Part shown: piece by piece, positions 1 through 12,281 of the stretch
Numbering within the stretch: the first letter of the stretch is position 1
How the letters are laid out: every line of letters starts with the position of its first letter
NCBI GenBank assembly: GCA_034509755.1
Contig: CM067541.1
Location: 18,464,001-18,528,000, forward strand
Direction of reading: 5' to 3'
Source of the DNA: Anisodus tanguticus
Taxonomy: Eukaryota > Streptophyta > Magnoliopsida > Solanales > Solanaceae
Length of the DNA: 64,000 nucleotides
Made by a program: the position numbers and the translations under genes
Notes under the pieces: generated by a model
The model's database searches: none
Told to the model about the DNA's origin: nothing
Seen by the model: the letters and a program-made list of their open reading frames with translations, nothing else

Positions 1-1009
1 CAAGAATCTGAGAGGAGTTAATGGTCACATTTCTAGCGGGTGGAGGTAAGTCTCGATTGATGGGTTTTCCGGAAAGTTTCGGTCAAAATTGGGGATTTTC
101 GGGAGCTTCCATATAACCAAAAGGGAGAGAAATTCGTGGTGTCTAGACCTTAGTTCCAGTGAAGGGGACCTGTGTAGCAAGGTTGAAAGTTCAGAAACCA
201 AGCCGAGACTTTGCGTCTCGGCAAGGCTCAAGCAAAACGATTCGAGTGCTTCCGATTCTGTCGGTCGGAATCCGGTGCAAGCGAAAGGTTTTCCGGCGAT
301 TCTCGCCACTGCGTCCAACAGAGAGGTAACCTTCATTGTTCTTAATAGTTTGTACAATTTCTGAATCCGATTCTTATCACTAGTTCTAAAGACGATTGTC
401 GAAAATGTGAATTTGGGTTGGGTGTTGTTGGGACTGCCGTTACTGAGAGTTGCTGGAAATTGCATGTGAAATTGTGTACTATTTTGAAGATTGTAGTAGT
501 ATAAGAAGAAGGATTAAGGGGACTGGATGTTTCTCTTTATGTTTAGATTTCGATGTAGAAGGAATATAGGTTCTAAGCGTTCAAGGTGTTCGTTAGAATG
601 TCCCTAAAAATCTGTTTTTAATATGTTGATTCGATTGTGATGTAATTCGTCCGTATGATGTAGATAATCATTCATAGAGCTTACAAGGACCCGTGGAACT
701 TAGATAAATTCGACAACAAGGTTGAAGTTCTAAAATGAGACATACTCTAATATTGAGTTGATTAGTTCGTCTAAGAGGTATGTGAAACCCTTACTTCTTT
801 CTTTTGGCATGATTTAATGAAAGTATAGTGGACGCACTTGATTCTTATACAGTTTAATTCCTAAAGAGGATTGTTATGAGAAGTGCCTATGATTTTTCAG
901 CAAAGAGTTTATTATGATATTATTATAATGATTTTATTGAGAGTCAAATGATAATTTTTACTTGCATATGGTTACTCATGATATCTACTCGTGCTAAGTG
1001 TTACCACTT

Positions 1010-1232
1010 CACCTCACCGAGTCCCGGGCAGGGTTATGTTTGTGCACATCCTTGTATTTTTCACCGAGACCCTCACTAGAGGGTCATGTTACGTAGGATG
1101 GATCCATAGATGAGATATGACTTTATCGAGTCCCAGCATGGGCCGGATTACGATATGACTTCACCGAGTCCCAGTATAGGCTGGGTTATGATATGATTCC
1201 ACCGAGTCCCGCACTAATGGGCCGGGTTACGT

Positions 1233-1234
<2 letters not shown>
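1010..1234 (+). repeat. CACCGAGTCCC tandem hairpin units in LTR
   Basis: Five diverged units of ~40 bp begin with (C)ACCGAGTCCC or a variant and end with GGGTTAYG or a variant. Each unit carries a small inverted repeat such as CCCAGCATGGG. The same block lies in the 3' LTR at about 8535-8756, so it predates insertion. Confidence 0.75.

Positions 1235-1236
<2 letters not shown>

Positions 1237-1281
<45 letters not shown>
1237..1281. repeat. (TA)n microsatellite in 5' LTR
   Basis: About 45 bp of uninterrupted TA. The 3' LTR has a shorter tract at about 8759-8794 with GT interruptions, so the tract has changed length since insertion. Confidence 0.95.
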
Positions 1282-1283
<2 letters not shown>

Positions 1284-2032
1284 ACAGGCACTCATGTTTT
1301 CTTGACTTGACTCTCATTTTTATAAGGCACAGCTGACTTTTATGATTTATGGCACAGTTGGATTTGGATCCTGATTTTTATACTGATCTCATGTTTTCTG
1401 TTGGCTACTTATGATCTCTTTTACAGCTTCATATTTTACATACTCAGTACATTATTTCGTACTGACCCCCTTTCCTCGGGGGGCTGTATTTCATGTCCGC
1501 ATGTACATGTTTTCAGTTTGGTGAACCTTAGGCCTAGGTTCCTACTCAGCAGGTTGGGAAGCTCCTTTGATCCAGAGCTTTGTCATTTTGGTACCGAACC
1601 TCTTTTAGACTTATGTTTGTATTTAGGGGCACGACGGGGCCCTGTCCCGTCATATGTCGTTATCCTTCTTGTAGAGGTCTGTAGACAGTGGTGGGTTGTA
1701 CTTATGTAAGGGTTATGACTCTATTTTGGTCAGTCATGTTATTGTATTCTGTGTTGGGGTGTTCCCATGTATAGACGTTACTATCTTGTGGCAGCCTTGT
1801 CGGTTTGCTTATTATGTTATATTGGTTAGTTGTGACTCCTCAGAAGACATGTACATTCTTGGGTAAAGGCAGCCTTGTCGACTTGCCTACCCTGGCTTAT
1901 GTTTTGTTCTTTGTGATATCTTTGCCGGATTTCAGACTCATTAAGTGTTAGTTGGATTATGTGTGACAGGTTAGGATAATGACGTCATTAGGGCGGTTAG
2001 TCGCGGCCCGTCGGGTCGGGTCGTGATAAAAG

Positions 2033-2046
2033 TGGTATCAAAGCAG
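2033..2046 (+). other. Primer binding site of the LARD
   Basis: TGGTATCAAAGCAG lies 4 bp after the LTR end. It matches the usual plant initiator-tRNA-Met primer site TGGTATCAGAGC with one change. Its place defines the element's plus orientation. Confidence 0.85.
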
Positions 2047-2233
2047 TTAGTCCTCGGAATGTCTACAGACCGTGTCTAGTAGAGTCTTGCGTATGGGTAT
2101 GTTGTGCACCATACTTATACGCAGGAGGCTGCTGGACATTTAGGATTGGTTTCTATTCTTCTTACTCTAAGATCGTGCGATAGAGCTATGTTAGTAGGTT
2201 ATTCCCTCTCTGACGTAGTAATGTGTTACAACT

Positions 2234-2377
2234 ATGCCTCCAAAGAAAGCGACAGCCGCTAGAAGGGCAATACGAATTCGAGGTTATGAGAAACTATCTT
2301 ACTCGTATACGGGAAGAAATAATGTAAGCTTGGGACATGGAATATTTGAGACTCTTAGAATATTAGATAATCGTTGA
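2234..2377 (+). pseudogene. gag-like N-terminal remnant of the LARD
   Basis: An ATG opens a 47-codon frame starting MPPKKATAARRAIR, a basic start typical of Ty3/gypsy (chromovirus/Tekay-like) Gag proteins, before a stop at 2375. It lies ~190 bp after the primer site, where gag should begin. No further gag domain or zinc knuckle follows. I infer a vestige of the parental element rather than a functional peptide. Confidence 0.55.
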
Positions 2378-5300
2378 GACCTTAGATATACAAGGCCTTC
2401 TTGAGTAAAATATTTTATGTTTGATTTGGGTTAAAGTACATGGTATATGTGAAGTCTATTAGTTGTGATGACTCCTTGGTATGATTATGTTTATATGAAA
2501 AGGAATATGAGATATGCCAAAAACTGGAATTGCTACTATTATACATATAAGGTTTGTTGTCTTTGGAGTAAGTTGTCTGGATAAGTCCTTGAAATTAGTT
2601 CAGCAAGTAGTTGATAGTTGTTAACGGGTTGTCCTACTTGTGGATGGGGCTTAGGAGTAGATGATCCTCAACATGTTGTCAATAGTTGCTTAAGGGAGTG
2701 GAAAATTGAGTATTTACATAATTCCAGGAATGACTTGCTGCTGCAATAAACGGTTTACTTATTTAGTTAACTATTAAACCTTAAATATATTATGCCAAGC
2801 ATTATGTAATATATGTGAATATTGTGGCTATTTGTGACTACTCTATTAATGTCTAGCATGTTCAGTTGATGAAAACACTGTTAGAGTATTGTGTGACGAT
2901 TATTTGTGTGTTAAGTGGTTGTCTTGTTAAGTTTAAGTGTTATTTGACCTTGTATGATCCATTTAAATGATTGAAGGGCTTAATGTTTTTATTTATTTAT
3001 TTATCTGCCTATAATAAGGGAACTAAGATTTAGCATAAGAATGTTGTTATAATTATGATAGGATCACCTAATGACTTTGAAGTGGATGTGTGTCTTGTTT
3101 AAGTGCTGTCGTGATCTGAAGAATAGTTTAGGAGCCTATTTGGTGTATGTTTTGCTGGTTAAAGGGTCATATCTATCCTTGGCATGTCCCAATAGTCTTA
3201 GGTGGTCTAATACTCATCTGAACATAACTATTTAAAATAACATTGTCCCTTCCTCATGTGTATAACTCTGCATCCAGTTTGGTTTGATTGTTTATGCCCA
3301 TGTTTTGTATCTATGTGTTGATTAAATCAAACTGTTAAGTCCACCTATTCCCATGTCTGCTACTGCAGTATGTCTACCCCCTTCTCCTTTTATGTAAATT
3401 TGGTAGATAATATAAGATCATTTGAGTTTTGATAGGTATCTAAATCACATGTTGAAAAAAAATGAAAAATGAATATCTGAGTAGTTCCTCAACTATGTGC
3501 ATTCCCTTGCTTCTGCCGATTTGGTTAAGTTATTAAGTGAGTAGTGATGAGGTTAGCATGGCATGGATTGGCATGTTGGATTGAAGTTGGGTTTAGCATG
3601 TATGGGTTATTTAAATTAATGTGATGACCAATATATTATTTTGGAAACTCGTTTGGCTATCTATAAGTCGTTTGGTCATATTATCTACCTAAAACAAGCG
3701 CCACTAATTAAGAATAAGATTAGTTGTCCTATTTAGCAAAACTTGTTGTATATCGTCTGATATGATAATTTAAAACTAGAAGAGAATGAGTTAAGTGGGT
3801 TGATATGGTTGAGGTTATGTGATGTTATTTATGATAGGAATTGATAAAGGGTAGCCTATGTGATGATTGTGAATTATGAATATCACCTAAATGGTTATAT
3901 GTTCTTGGGTTAATCAAAAGGAATATGTGGATTTTGTATGTTGATTGATAAGGTTGTTGTATAGTTTGGTGTAATTTTAGTTGAATCATGAAATGACTTT
4001 TAAACTATTGTATGCATAAGTTAAGCAATAATAACCTTGTTTGGATCGATCTTGGAGTGATTAGTGTTGTTAGAGACAATTCCGACTTGATATGAATCTA
4101 ACCTAAAGTTAGGAGTAACCTATAACTTATTGGTTATAGTAAAAAGACCGGTGTGGCTTTTATTACATTTTTCATATAATTACAATAGTAACCCTTGTTG
4201 AGTATAAGCTTAGAGAATATGTTGGCTTACTTTTTTTGGTTTTTCCATGTGGTATCCAATAATTTGAAATGATGTAGCCTACATGTGGTCTCCAATGACA
4301 TGTTTAGCTTCAATTATGACTACATGATGTCCTGTCTGTGCTATTAATATCTTGTTACTTCTATGGATGCATACTGTGATATAAACTGGAATTTTTTTTA
4401 AAACCAAAGGACTTATTTTAGTTTATTGTTGGACTTTATGAGCTTAACACTAACCCAAGAGGTTGTGATATGTCCAAAGGGAAGTTTAGTTCCTAATTTG
4501 TTTTCTTAGGTATGTACTTTTCGTATCTATGTTCTTGTAACTTGAACTTTATGTGGTCTGAACTTTGAAGTTATGTTATGAATACCTAGAAAAGAGTATT
4601 TCTGCACCTATTAATGTATCCATGTTATCATTGCCTATGTGTAAACCAATCCACCTAGTTTAAGTGCATGTGTAAGTTAGGAATACAAGCTTAGGACCAC
4701 TATGCTAGTTGACATATGTTCCCAACAAGTTAAAATGATAGGCTTAGGATAATTTCAGCATGCTAGTCTTGAAGAGATGATTTAGAAAGTTCACCTGGAT
4801 CCTGTATTTTGCTTCTGTGGACTGTTGTTATGCAGCCTCTTAATGCATCTGTTTTGACCCCTGGATATACAGATTGTTTATGCTTAAAGTAGTGGTAATA
4901 TGACAGTTTGGGAGCCTGTTTAATTAGATAAAACTGACCTAAGTGAATATATGTGGATGAAGGTGTTGTGGTAGTTTAAAGTTAACATGTGCAGTTAAAA
5001 CAAAGCATGATGTGTTAATTTCAGACTTGTACACATACAATGTCAGTTAACTTCATGCCTAAAATGTTGTTAAACTCAGCATGGTTAAGCCCTATTTCTG
5101 CATACCTAACCAGAGTAGGTTGCATTTAGTTACTTATTTTTATGTTGCCTAAGGACCATCTTGTTTATGAAATGTCTAGCATGTTTAGACTAGTCTTGTT
5201 GCTGCTGATTAGCTGTTGTTTTGTTGTTGCTACTACTGTCCCTGTGGCACTTTAAACATATGTTGTTGCCTCAGTTGTGACAAATATTTCTGCTCTTTTT

Positions 5301-7024
5301 CAGTCTCAAATGTCCTATTTTCAAGCATGTTGTGCTCTCCTAGTTATCTGCATTCTTTGTTAAGATTTGTGTGGCTCTTAAAATACTTGATTCTGAGTTA
5401 TAGTTGCTGCTTGTTTACTGGTTGCTGCTACCTGTTGTCTTGATGCCCTGGACTACAGTAAATTAGGTAAGGCTGTTGTTGCCTTTGAGATAAATTGTGG
5501 TTATGTGTGGTTGTTATTCTTGCTGCACATATAGCCTTAGGAGACTGCCTTATGGTGCAGAAAAGGTTGTTAATCTACTGTGTTGTAATGCAAATAATTG
5601 ATGCATTTTGCCTCTTTATAGTTGTTGTTAGGACTGTTTCCTTGCTGTCTGTGCTTCCAGTTTCTGATTACTGATGGTTGTGTTCCATTAGTTGCATATT
5701 TGTTATTTTCTGGTTCAGTTAGCTACCATGTTTAGCTACTGTTTGGTTGTTGTTTAAGGTCACTTGTTGCTGATATTTGGTTGTTGTTTGGCTGTTGTTT
5801 TAGTTGTTGTTCTACCTGATGTTTTGACTACTGTTTGAGCTCATTTGCTGCTGTTGGTTGGATGTTGTTTTGTTGTTACCTACTACTGTTATCACTGCTG
5901 CATTTTGGTAAGAATTGTGCCATGTTCAACTACATGCTACTGGCCTCAGTTTATGACAAAGGCTGCTGTAAATTTTAGGCAGGGGAGATTAGAACATGAG
6001 CAGTGGTAGTTGCTGTAGTAGTTGAGGTGATAAATGTTGTGTGTTTGATCTGGAACCTGTCATATTTTGAGACAATTTTAGACCTTGAAGACTACTATAC
6101 CTTAGCCATTAACACTTTACTTTGGGTATGACTTATTGCTGAATTTTGGGCCATTCTATTTTGCTTACAAAATGCTGCATTCTTATCCAAGGTGCTGTAG
6201 TATATGCTCTGCAGAACATGTTCTTGATGAGTTGTTGTCCTTTCCTTAAGGATAAAACAGATACTACACTATAGGAAGACATTGTGATGTGTTGTGTAAG
6301 GTATAGCTGAGTGAGGGTGCTATCCTGATTTTGTTGGTCTTAATATGGATAAGATTGATCCCTAACTGAGTATGTGACAACCTGAAAAGGGTGTTGTTTT
6401 GCTGTGCCATGGGGTAAGTAGTTGCTGCATTGTGACCAAATTTTGCTGCATAATTGCGGATGACATGAGCTGAATTTGTGAGGAATTTTGACCAAGTTGT
6501 TGCTCCCTTAACAACTTCTAACTTGTGGCTAGTTAGATGTTGCCCAACCACCATTTAAACTTAATAGTCGTTGTACTTTGGAGGTTTTCAATATGTCACA
6601 CCTTGGGGACAAGTATGTTGTCTGCCTGTTGCTATTGCTGCGTCATTTTGTTGCTTCCTAATTACTGCCTATGGTACATATTTGGTTGTTGTGCTAATAA
6701 TATACTACCTACTTAGGTGGGAGCTCATCAACCTATTGACTTCCTATACAAGCAATTAGCTAGATAAAGATTGCTTCACACAGGGTTACTAGAATTCAAA
6801 GGCATCACTATGTGTTTATTTAGTTTGTATATGAAACTTGAGTCTATTCTTTAGAAGTAGTTATGGATGGATATGTATCCTCTCACGGTTTAAATAATAA
6901 TCTGAATTAATCCCTGAATGTCGTATCCCTTGTTTTTAATAAATTGGAATGACAATTTGTGTATTCTTTTTGTATGGTGTCAAAGGTTAGAAATGTCGTA
7001 CCGACATTCGAGACGAATATTTCT
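2378..7024 (+). other. Non-coding internal domain of the LARD
   Basis: About 4.6 kb without a long open frame. The base composition is T/G-rich, and 5200-5950 is dense in TTG/TGC/TGT triplets (repeated GTTGTTG and TGCTGCTG). No protease, reverse transcriptase, RNase H or integrase motif is visible. Several ORFs of 60-110 codons occur but none resembles a known protein. Confidence 0.6.
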
Positions 7025-7036
7025 AAGGGGGGAGGA
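7025..7036 (+). other. Polypurine tract of the LARD
   Basis: AAGGGGGGAGGA lies immediately before the TG that opens the 3' LTR, the expected plus-strand priming site. Confidence 0.85.
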
Positions 7037-8758
7037 TGAAACGCCCCGGATTTTGGGGTAGCGGTCGAACTCATAACCTAGGTGAGTAGACCCAGACCCG
7101 GGAAAATTTTCGTTGTACTTGTGTATATTAATAAGTAGATCGTTATATAAAAGGACGTGATCCCGAAATAATTTTGGATTTAGTAAGTGTGACGACGGAG
7201 TTTAATAATAATTGTGTATCCCCGAAGAGATTATAGACTGGTAATTTATTACGGGAATTATGATATTGACATAAGAGGATTTTAGTAATCATCGGGATTT
7301 AAATAATTGGAGACCGGAAATTTAATTGTGTACAATTAATAATTATGGGATTAATTAATTAAATAGGGGGACAATATATAGTGAGATTTTATACATGTCT
7401 GTGTTTAAAACGATTTGGGGTGACTAAGCCCCCAAACCGATCGATCGATATCAACAACCATAAGCCCTTCTTTCTCCATAATCCATTTCTTCAACTCCAT
7501 TTCTGCAACCTTCATCTTCATCAAGAATTTGTGAGGAGTTAATGGTCACATTTCTAGCGGGTGGAGGTAAGTCTCGGTTGATGGGTTTTCTGGAAAGTTT
7601 CGGTCAAAATTGGGGATTTTCGGGAGCTTCCATATAACCAAAAGGGAGAGAAATTCGTGGTGTCTAGACCTTAGTTCCAGTGAAGGGGAACTGTGAAGCA
7701 AGGTTGAAAGTTCAGAAACCAAGCCGAGACTTTGAGTCTCGGCAAGGCTCAAGCAACACGATTCGAGTGCTTCCGATTCTGTCGGTCGGAATCCGGTGCA
7801 AGCGAAAGGTTTTCCGGCGATTCTCGCCACTGCGTCCAACAGAGAGGTAACCTTCATTGTTCTTAATAGTTTGTACAATTTTTGAATCCGATTCTTATCA
7901 CTAGTTCTAAAGACGATTGTCGAAAATGCGAATTTGGGTTAGGTGTTGTTGGGACTGCCGTTACTGAGAGTTGCTGGAAATTGCATGTGAAATTGTGTAC
8001 TATTTTGAAGATTGTAGTAATATAAGAAGAAGGATTAAGGGGACTGGATGTTTCTCTTTATGTTTAGATTTCGATGTAGAAGGAATATAGGTTCTACGCG
8101 TTCAAGGTGTTCGTTAGAATGTCCCTAAGAATCTGTTTTTAATATGTTGATTCGATTGTGATGTAATTCGTCCGTATGATGTACATAATCATTCATAGAG
8201 CTTACAAGGACCCGTGGAACCTAGATAAATTCGACAACAAGGTTGAAGTTCTAAAACGAGACGTACTCTAATATTGAGTTGATTAGTTCGTCTAAGAGGT
8301 ATGTGAAACCCTTACTTCTTTCTTTTGGAATGATTTAATGAAAGTACGGCGGACGTACTTGATTCTTATACAGTTTAATTCCTAAAGAGGATTGTTATGA
8401 GAAATGCCTATGATTTTTCAGCAAAGAGTTTATTATGACATTATTATAATGATTTTATGGAGAGTCAAATGATAATTTTTACTTCCATATGGTTACTCAT
8501 GATATCTACTCGTGCTAAGTGTTACTACTTCACCTCACCGAGTCCCGGGCCAGGTTATGTTCGTGCACAGCCTTGCATTTTTCACCGAGACCCTCACTAT
8601 AGGGTCGGGTTACGTAGGATGGATCCATAGATGAGATATGACTTTACCGAGTCCCAGCATGGGCCAGGTTACGATATGACTTCACCGAGTCCCAGTATGG
8701 GCCGGGTTATGATATGATTCCACCGAGTCCCGCACTAGTGGGTCGGGTTACGTTACAG

Positions 8759-8792
<34 letters not shown>

Positions 8793-9503
8793 ATGGACAG
8801 ACACTCATGTTTTCTTGACTTGACTCTCATTTTTATAAGGCACAGCTGACTTTTATGATTTATGGCACAATTGTATTTGGATCCTGATTTTTATACTGAT
8901 CTCCTATTTTCTGTTGGCTACTTATGATCTCTTTTACAGCTTCATGTTTTACATACTCAATACATTATTTCGTACTGACACCCTTTTCTCGGGGGGGCTG
9001 CGTTTCATGCCCGCAAGTACATGTTTTCAGTTTGGTGAACCTCAGGCCTAGGTTCCTACTCAGCAGGTTGGGAAGCTCCTTTGATCCAGAGCTTTGTCAT
9101 TTTGGTACCGAACCTCTTTTAGACTTATGTTTGTATTTAGGGGCACGACGGGGCCCTGTCCCGTCATATGCCGTTATCCTTCTTGTAGAGGTCTGTAGAC
9201 AGTGGTGGGTTATACTTATGTAAGGGTTATGACTCTGTTTTGGTCAGTCATGTTATTGTATTCTATGTTGGGGTGTTCCCATGTATAGACGTTACTATCT
9301 GGTGGCAGCCTTGTCGGCTTGCTTGTTATGTTATATTGACTAGTTGTGACTCCTCAGGAGACAGGTACATTCTTATATTGTTGTTGCAGTGTTATGCTGC
9401 CGGATTTCAGACTCATTAAGTGTTAGTTGGATTATGTGTGACAGGTTAGGATAATGACGTCATTAGGGTGGTTAGTCGCGGCCCGTCGGGTCGGGTCGTG
9501 ACA
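7037..9503 (+). repeat. 3' LTR of the LARD
   Basis: 2467 bp, opening TGAAACGCC and ending GTGACA. Positions 7523 onward match 1-2028. It contains the CACCGAG block (about 8535-8756) and a TA/TATG tract (8759-8794). The first 486 bp have no counterpart in the window. Confidence 0.9.
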
Positions 9504-11345
9504 GATGAAAACCATATGTAAGTCCATCTTCCTCTCCCTATACTGCTCTACCAACCTCCTAATAAGATGAATGCCTTCTATAGTCGAATGCCCCCGCATG
9601 AATCCAAACTGATTCTCGAAAATAGACACGCCTCTTCTCACCCTCATCTCCACGATCATTTCCCAAACTTTCATATGTGGCTTAGCAGCTTAATACCCCT
9701 ATAGTTGTTGCAACTCTGGATGTCACTTTTGTTCTTTTACAAATGAATCATTGTACTCCACCTCCATTATTCGGGATTCTTGCCATCTTAAAAATGACAT
9801 TAAACAACTCAGTCAGCCACTCCAAACCTGCACTACCTACGCTCTTCCAAAATTCAACTGGGATCTCATCAGGCCCGATCCTCGTCTCCTGCGCATCATG
9901 CGAACAATACCCTTAACCTCCTTAACCTTAATACTTCTACAATATTCAAAATCCAGTGCCTTCCGGATTGCTTCAGATCTCCCAGCACAATGCCTTTATC
10001 TTCTTCTTCGTTCAAGAGTTTATGGAAGTAAGACGGCCACCTCCGTCTAATACGCGTGTCCTCCACTAGTACTTCGCAGTCCCCGTCCTTGATGCACCTC
10101 ACGTAATCAAAGTCATGGGTCCTCCTCTCCCTCACTTTGGCTAGTCTGTACAATTACTTAACCCCGCATTTTTCCTCTCATTCCACTTACATGTGTTCAA
10201 AAGCCGCCGTTTTTACCGCCGTAACCGCTAGCTTTTCCTCCTTCCTCGCCATCTTATATGATTTCCTATTCGTCCACTTCTCCATCTCATCCTTGCTATC
10301 TACTAATTTCGCATATGACACTTTCTTTGCTTCAACCTTCTCTTGAACTTTACCATTCCACCACCAATCCCTTCAATGCCCATCACGACTACCTCGCGAG
10401 ACCCCTAGCACTTCACTGGATACCTTACAAATGTAACTGGTTGTCATGTCCCACATACCGATTGCATCCCCACTACTCCCCCAAGCCTTCCTGGCCATCA
10501 ACCTTTCCCCCGTCTCCTTTTCCTTGGCCATGGTTAAACTCTCTTATTTGATTCTTAGCATGTTGTCCACAACCCTTCTCTTCTTCTCCATCTTGGTCTC
10601 CAAATCCATCACCAAAAGCTTATGTCGGGTTGTAAGATACTCACTTGAAATAATCTTACAGTCTTTATAAAGACCGTTGTCAACCTTTCTAAGGAGCAAA
10701 AAGTATATCTGAGTCTTAGCCACCGAACTACGAAAAGTCACCAAGTGCTCCTCCTTCTTTAGGAACCCCGAATTGGCTATCACCATCCCAAAAGCTTTAA
10801 CGAACTCCAAAAGTGAGACGCCTCCCCCGTTCATGTTCCCGAGGTCAAAGCCTCCATGCATGTCATCATAACCCCCCGGAAGTGACTCGATATGTCCATT
10901 AAAATTCCCTCATACAAATAACTTCTCAGTGGGTGGTATACCTCCCACCACCTCGTCCAAATCCTCCCAAAAGCGCATATTCTCCTCCTCGTCCAAGCCC
11001 GCCTGCGGCGCGTAAGCACTAATAATATTCATAGTGAACCCTCCAACTACCAACTTAATCACCATTATCCTGTCATTGACCCTCCTAACCTCTACCACCT
11101 TATCCCTTAGCTCGCTGTTTACTAAAATGCCTACCCCATTCCTATACCTCGACCTACCCGAGAACCATAACTTATACCCGTCCACATCGTTAGCCTTAGG
11201 TCCTACCCATTTGGTCTCCTGGACACACACTATATTAATCCTCCTATTTTTGAGAATCTTAACTAGCTCTATGGACTTCCCCGTTAAAGTCTCAATGTTC
11301 TAAGACTCTATTCTTAGCCTAACATCTCCCTTACCCTACTTACCC
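9504..11345 (-). pseudogene. RTE-type LINE (non-LTR retrotransposon) relic: endonuclease plus partial reverse transcriptase
   Basis: On the minus strand an apurinic-endonuclease domain runs from about 11330 down to 10540: VCVQETKWVG (catalytic E), then NIISAYAPQ, GGYDDMHGGF, EEHLVTFRSSVAKTQI and SEYLTTRHKLLVMDL. A linker follows (RRRWPSYFHKLLNEE, about 10010-10080). The start of the reverse transcriptase comes next: GPDEIPVEFWK near 9870 and ENQFGFMRGHSTIEGIHLI near 9600. Family knowledge: this arrangement fits the RTE/BovB clade, often annotated in plants as craniofacial development protein 2-like. Several frameshifts and stops break the frame. The reverse transcriptase stops at MVFI, exactly at the LARD boundary, so its catalytic half should lie left of the LARD, outside the window. 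Confidence 0.88.
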
Positions 11346-12281
11346 CCCTAACCTTTGCCCCCGTCCCCAACCGAGAACATGACCCTAGTCTACCATCATT
11401 CACCAAAGCCACTAGAGCAAAAAAAATACTAGTGAAAGGTTAACGCTAACACACACGGAAACCAATACTAAATCACAAGTTAGCAAGAATCTAGAGGTAA
11501 GTCATGCTACTACAAATCAGAATGATAAAAACAAAGGACAAGAAGAATAAAGGAAATAATGTAAAGTCAAGATTCAATAAAACGCACCATGCAAAAATTT
11601 AACTACAAGGATAAGACCAAATATTGAGTACGGGCAACTGGAGGTACCAACTCCAGGCTGATAGAACCTGTTCACACGCCAAAAAACATTGTTCACTGCC
11701 TAAACTATTGTTTCATGCCTGAAATCATTGTTTGCTGCCGGAAAACTTTTGTACCCGGATGTTAGGCGGAAGAACGGAGAGATAGAACCCGGATGTATGT
11801 CGTGGCAAATCTGGTGGTACCTGCAAAAATAGAGCAAGATAAGAAAAAAAGTGAAAAGGGGAAGGACCGGCGGAGACTGCCGAAAAAAAGTTATCGGCGA
11901 AGTGGTGACAAAAAAAGTTGTCGGTGAAGTAGTGACGGCCGGTGTGGAGGCTGCTGCCGATGAGAAGTGGGCGGGAGCAGCATGCCCAGTCCAATAGGTT
12001 ACCAATAAGGATCCTTGACTTTGCCGGAAACAGTTCGGCAGACGAATCGTCGGTGAGCTTCGCCGGAAAATCAGGCGACTCATAGAGCCGCGGAAAATAC
12101 CAACGACACAGATCGGGAGAGAGAAAGAAGTGGAGGAAAGGGAGAAAGGAGTAGAGACAGAGGAGATTATAAACAAAAAATAGTGCGTACCTTCCTTTTT
12201 CATTTTTTGATAATAATACACATTGTTTTACATGTACAAATTTGGTTAATTATAACTTTTTGGTTTGTGATTTGTTATGTT
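11346..12281. other. Gene-free stretch, possibly the LINE 5' leader
   Basis: 11400-11700 is A-rich with nothing recognisable. 11700-12170, read on the minus strand, is pyrimidine-rich then proline/serine-coding with repeated CCGGCGAA-type words, and a 173-codon minus-strand frame spans it. That could be the 5' UTR or leader of the LINE, but I recognise no protein there. 12180-12281 is AT-rich. Confidence 0.35.

Larger units (their letters stand above)
1..2028 (+). repeat. 5' LTR of the LARD (truncated by window)
   Basis: Matches 7523-9503 almost base for base and ends TCGTGATA where the 3' copy ends TCGTGACA. It includes the CACCGAG repeat block and a TA microsatellite. Short open frames on either strand here recur in the other LTR and are not genes. 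A block near 1861-1923 does not match the other LTR (see findings). Confidence 0.9.
1..9503 (+). mobile_element. LARD-like non-autonomous LTR retrotransposon, 5' end outside window
   Basis: The first ~2.03 kb and positions 7523-9503 are near-identical direct repeats. They bracket a 5 kb region with a tRNA-iMet-type primer site just after the left copy (2033) and a purine tract just before the right copy (7025). The right LTR begins TGAAACGCC (7037) and ends GTGACA (9503). The internal region has no gag-pol beyond a gag-like start at 2234, which fits a large retrotransposon derivative (LARD) mobilised in trans, probably by a Ty3/gypsy relative; that assignment is inference. The left LTR lacks about 486 bp because the window begins inside it. 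The element interrupts a minus-strand LINE reading frame at 9503/9504, so GATGA (9504-9508) is the expected 5 bp target duplication. The partner copy lies upstream of the window. Confidence 0.85.

Noticed and set aside
25..465. 146-codon minus-strand frame in the left LTR (repeated at 7546-7878)
   Set aside because: It lies in an LTR, recurs in the other LTR, and resembles no protein; its presence follows from the repeat.
1401..1709. 102-codon frame, with a 99-codon partner at 8924-9223
   Set aside because: LTR sequence on both sides. Similarity between the two is due to the LTR repeat, not gene duplication.
9751..10670. Several plus-strand frames of 70-100 codons
   Set aside because: Antisense shadows of the minus-strand LINE, whose frame shows clear endonuclease and polymerase motifs.
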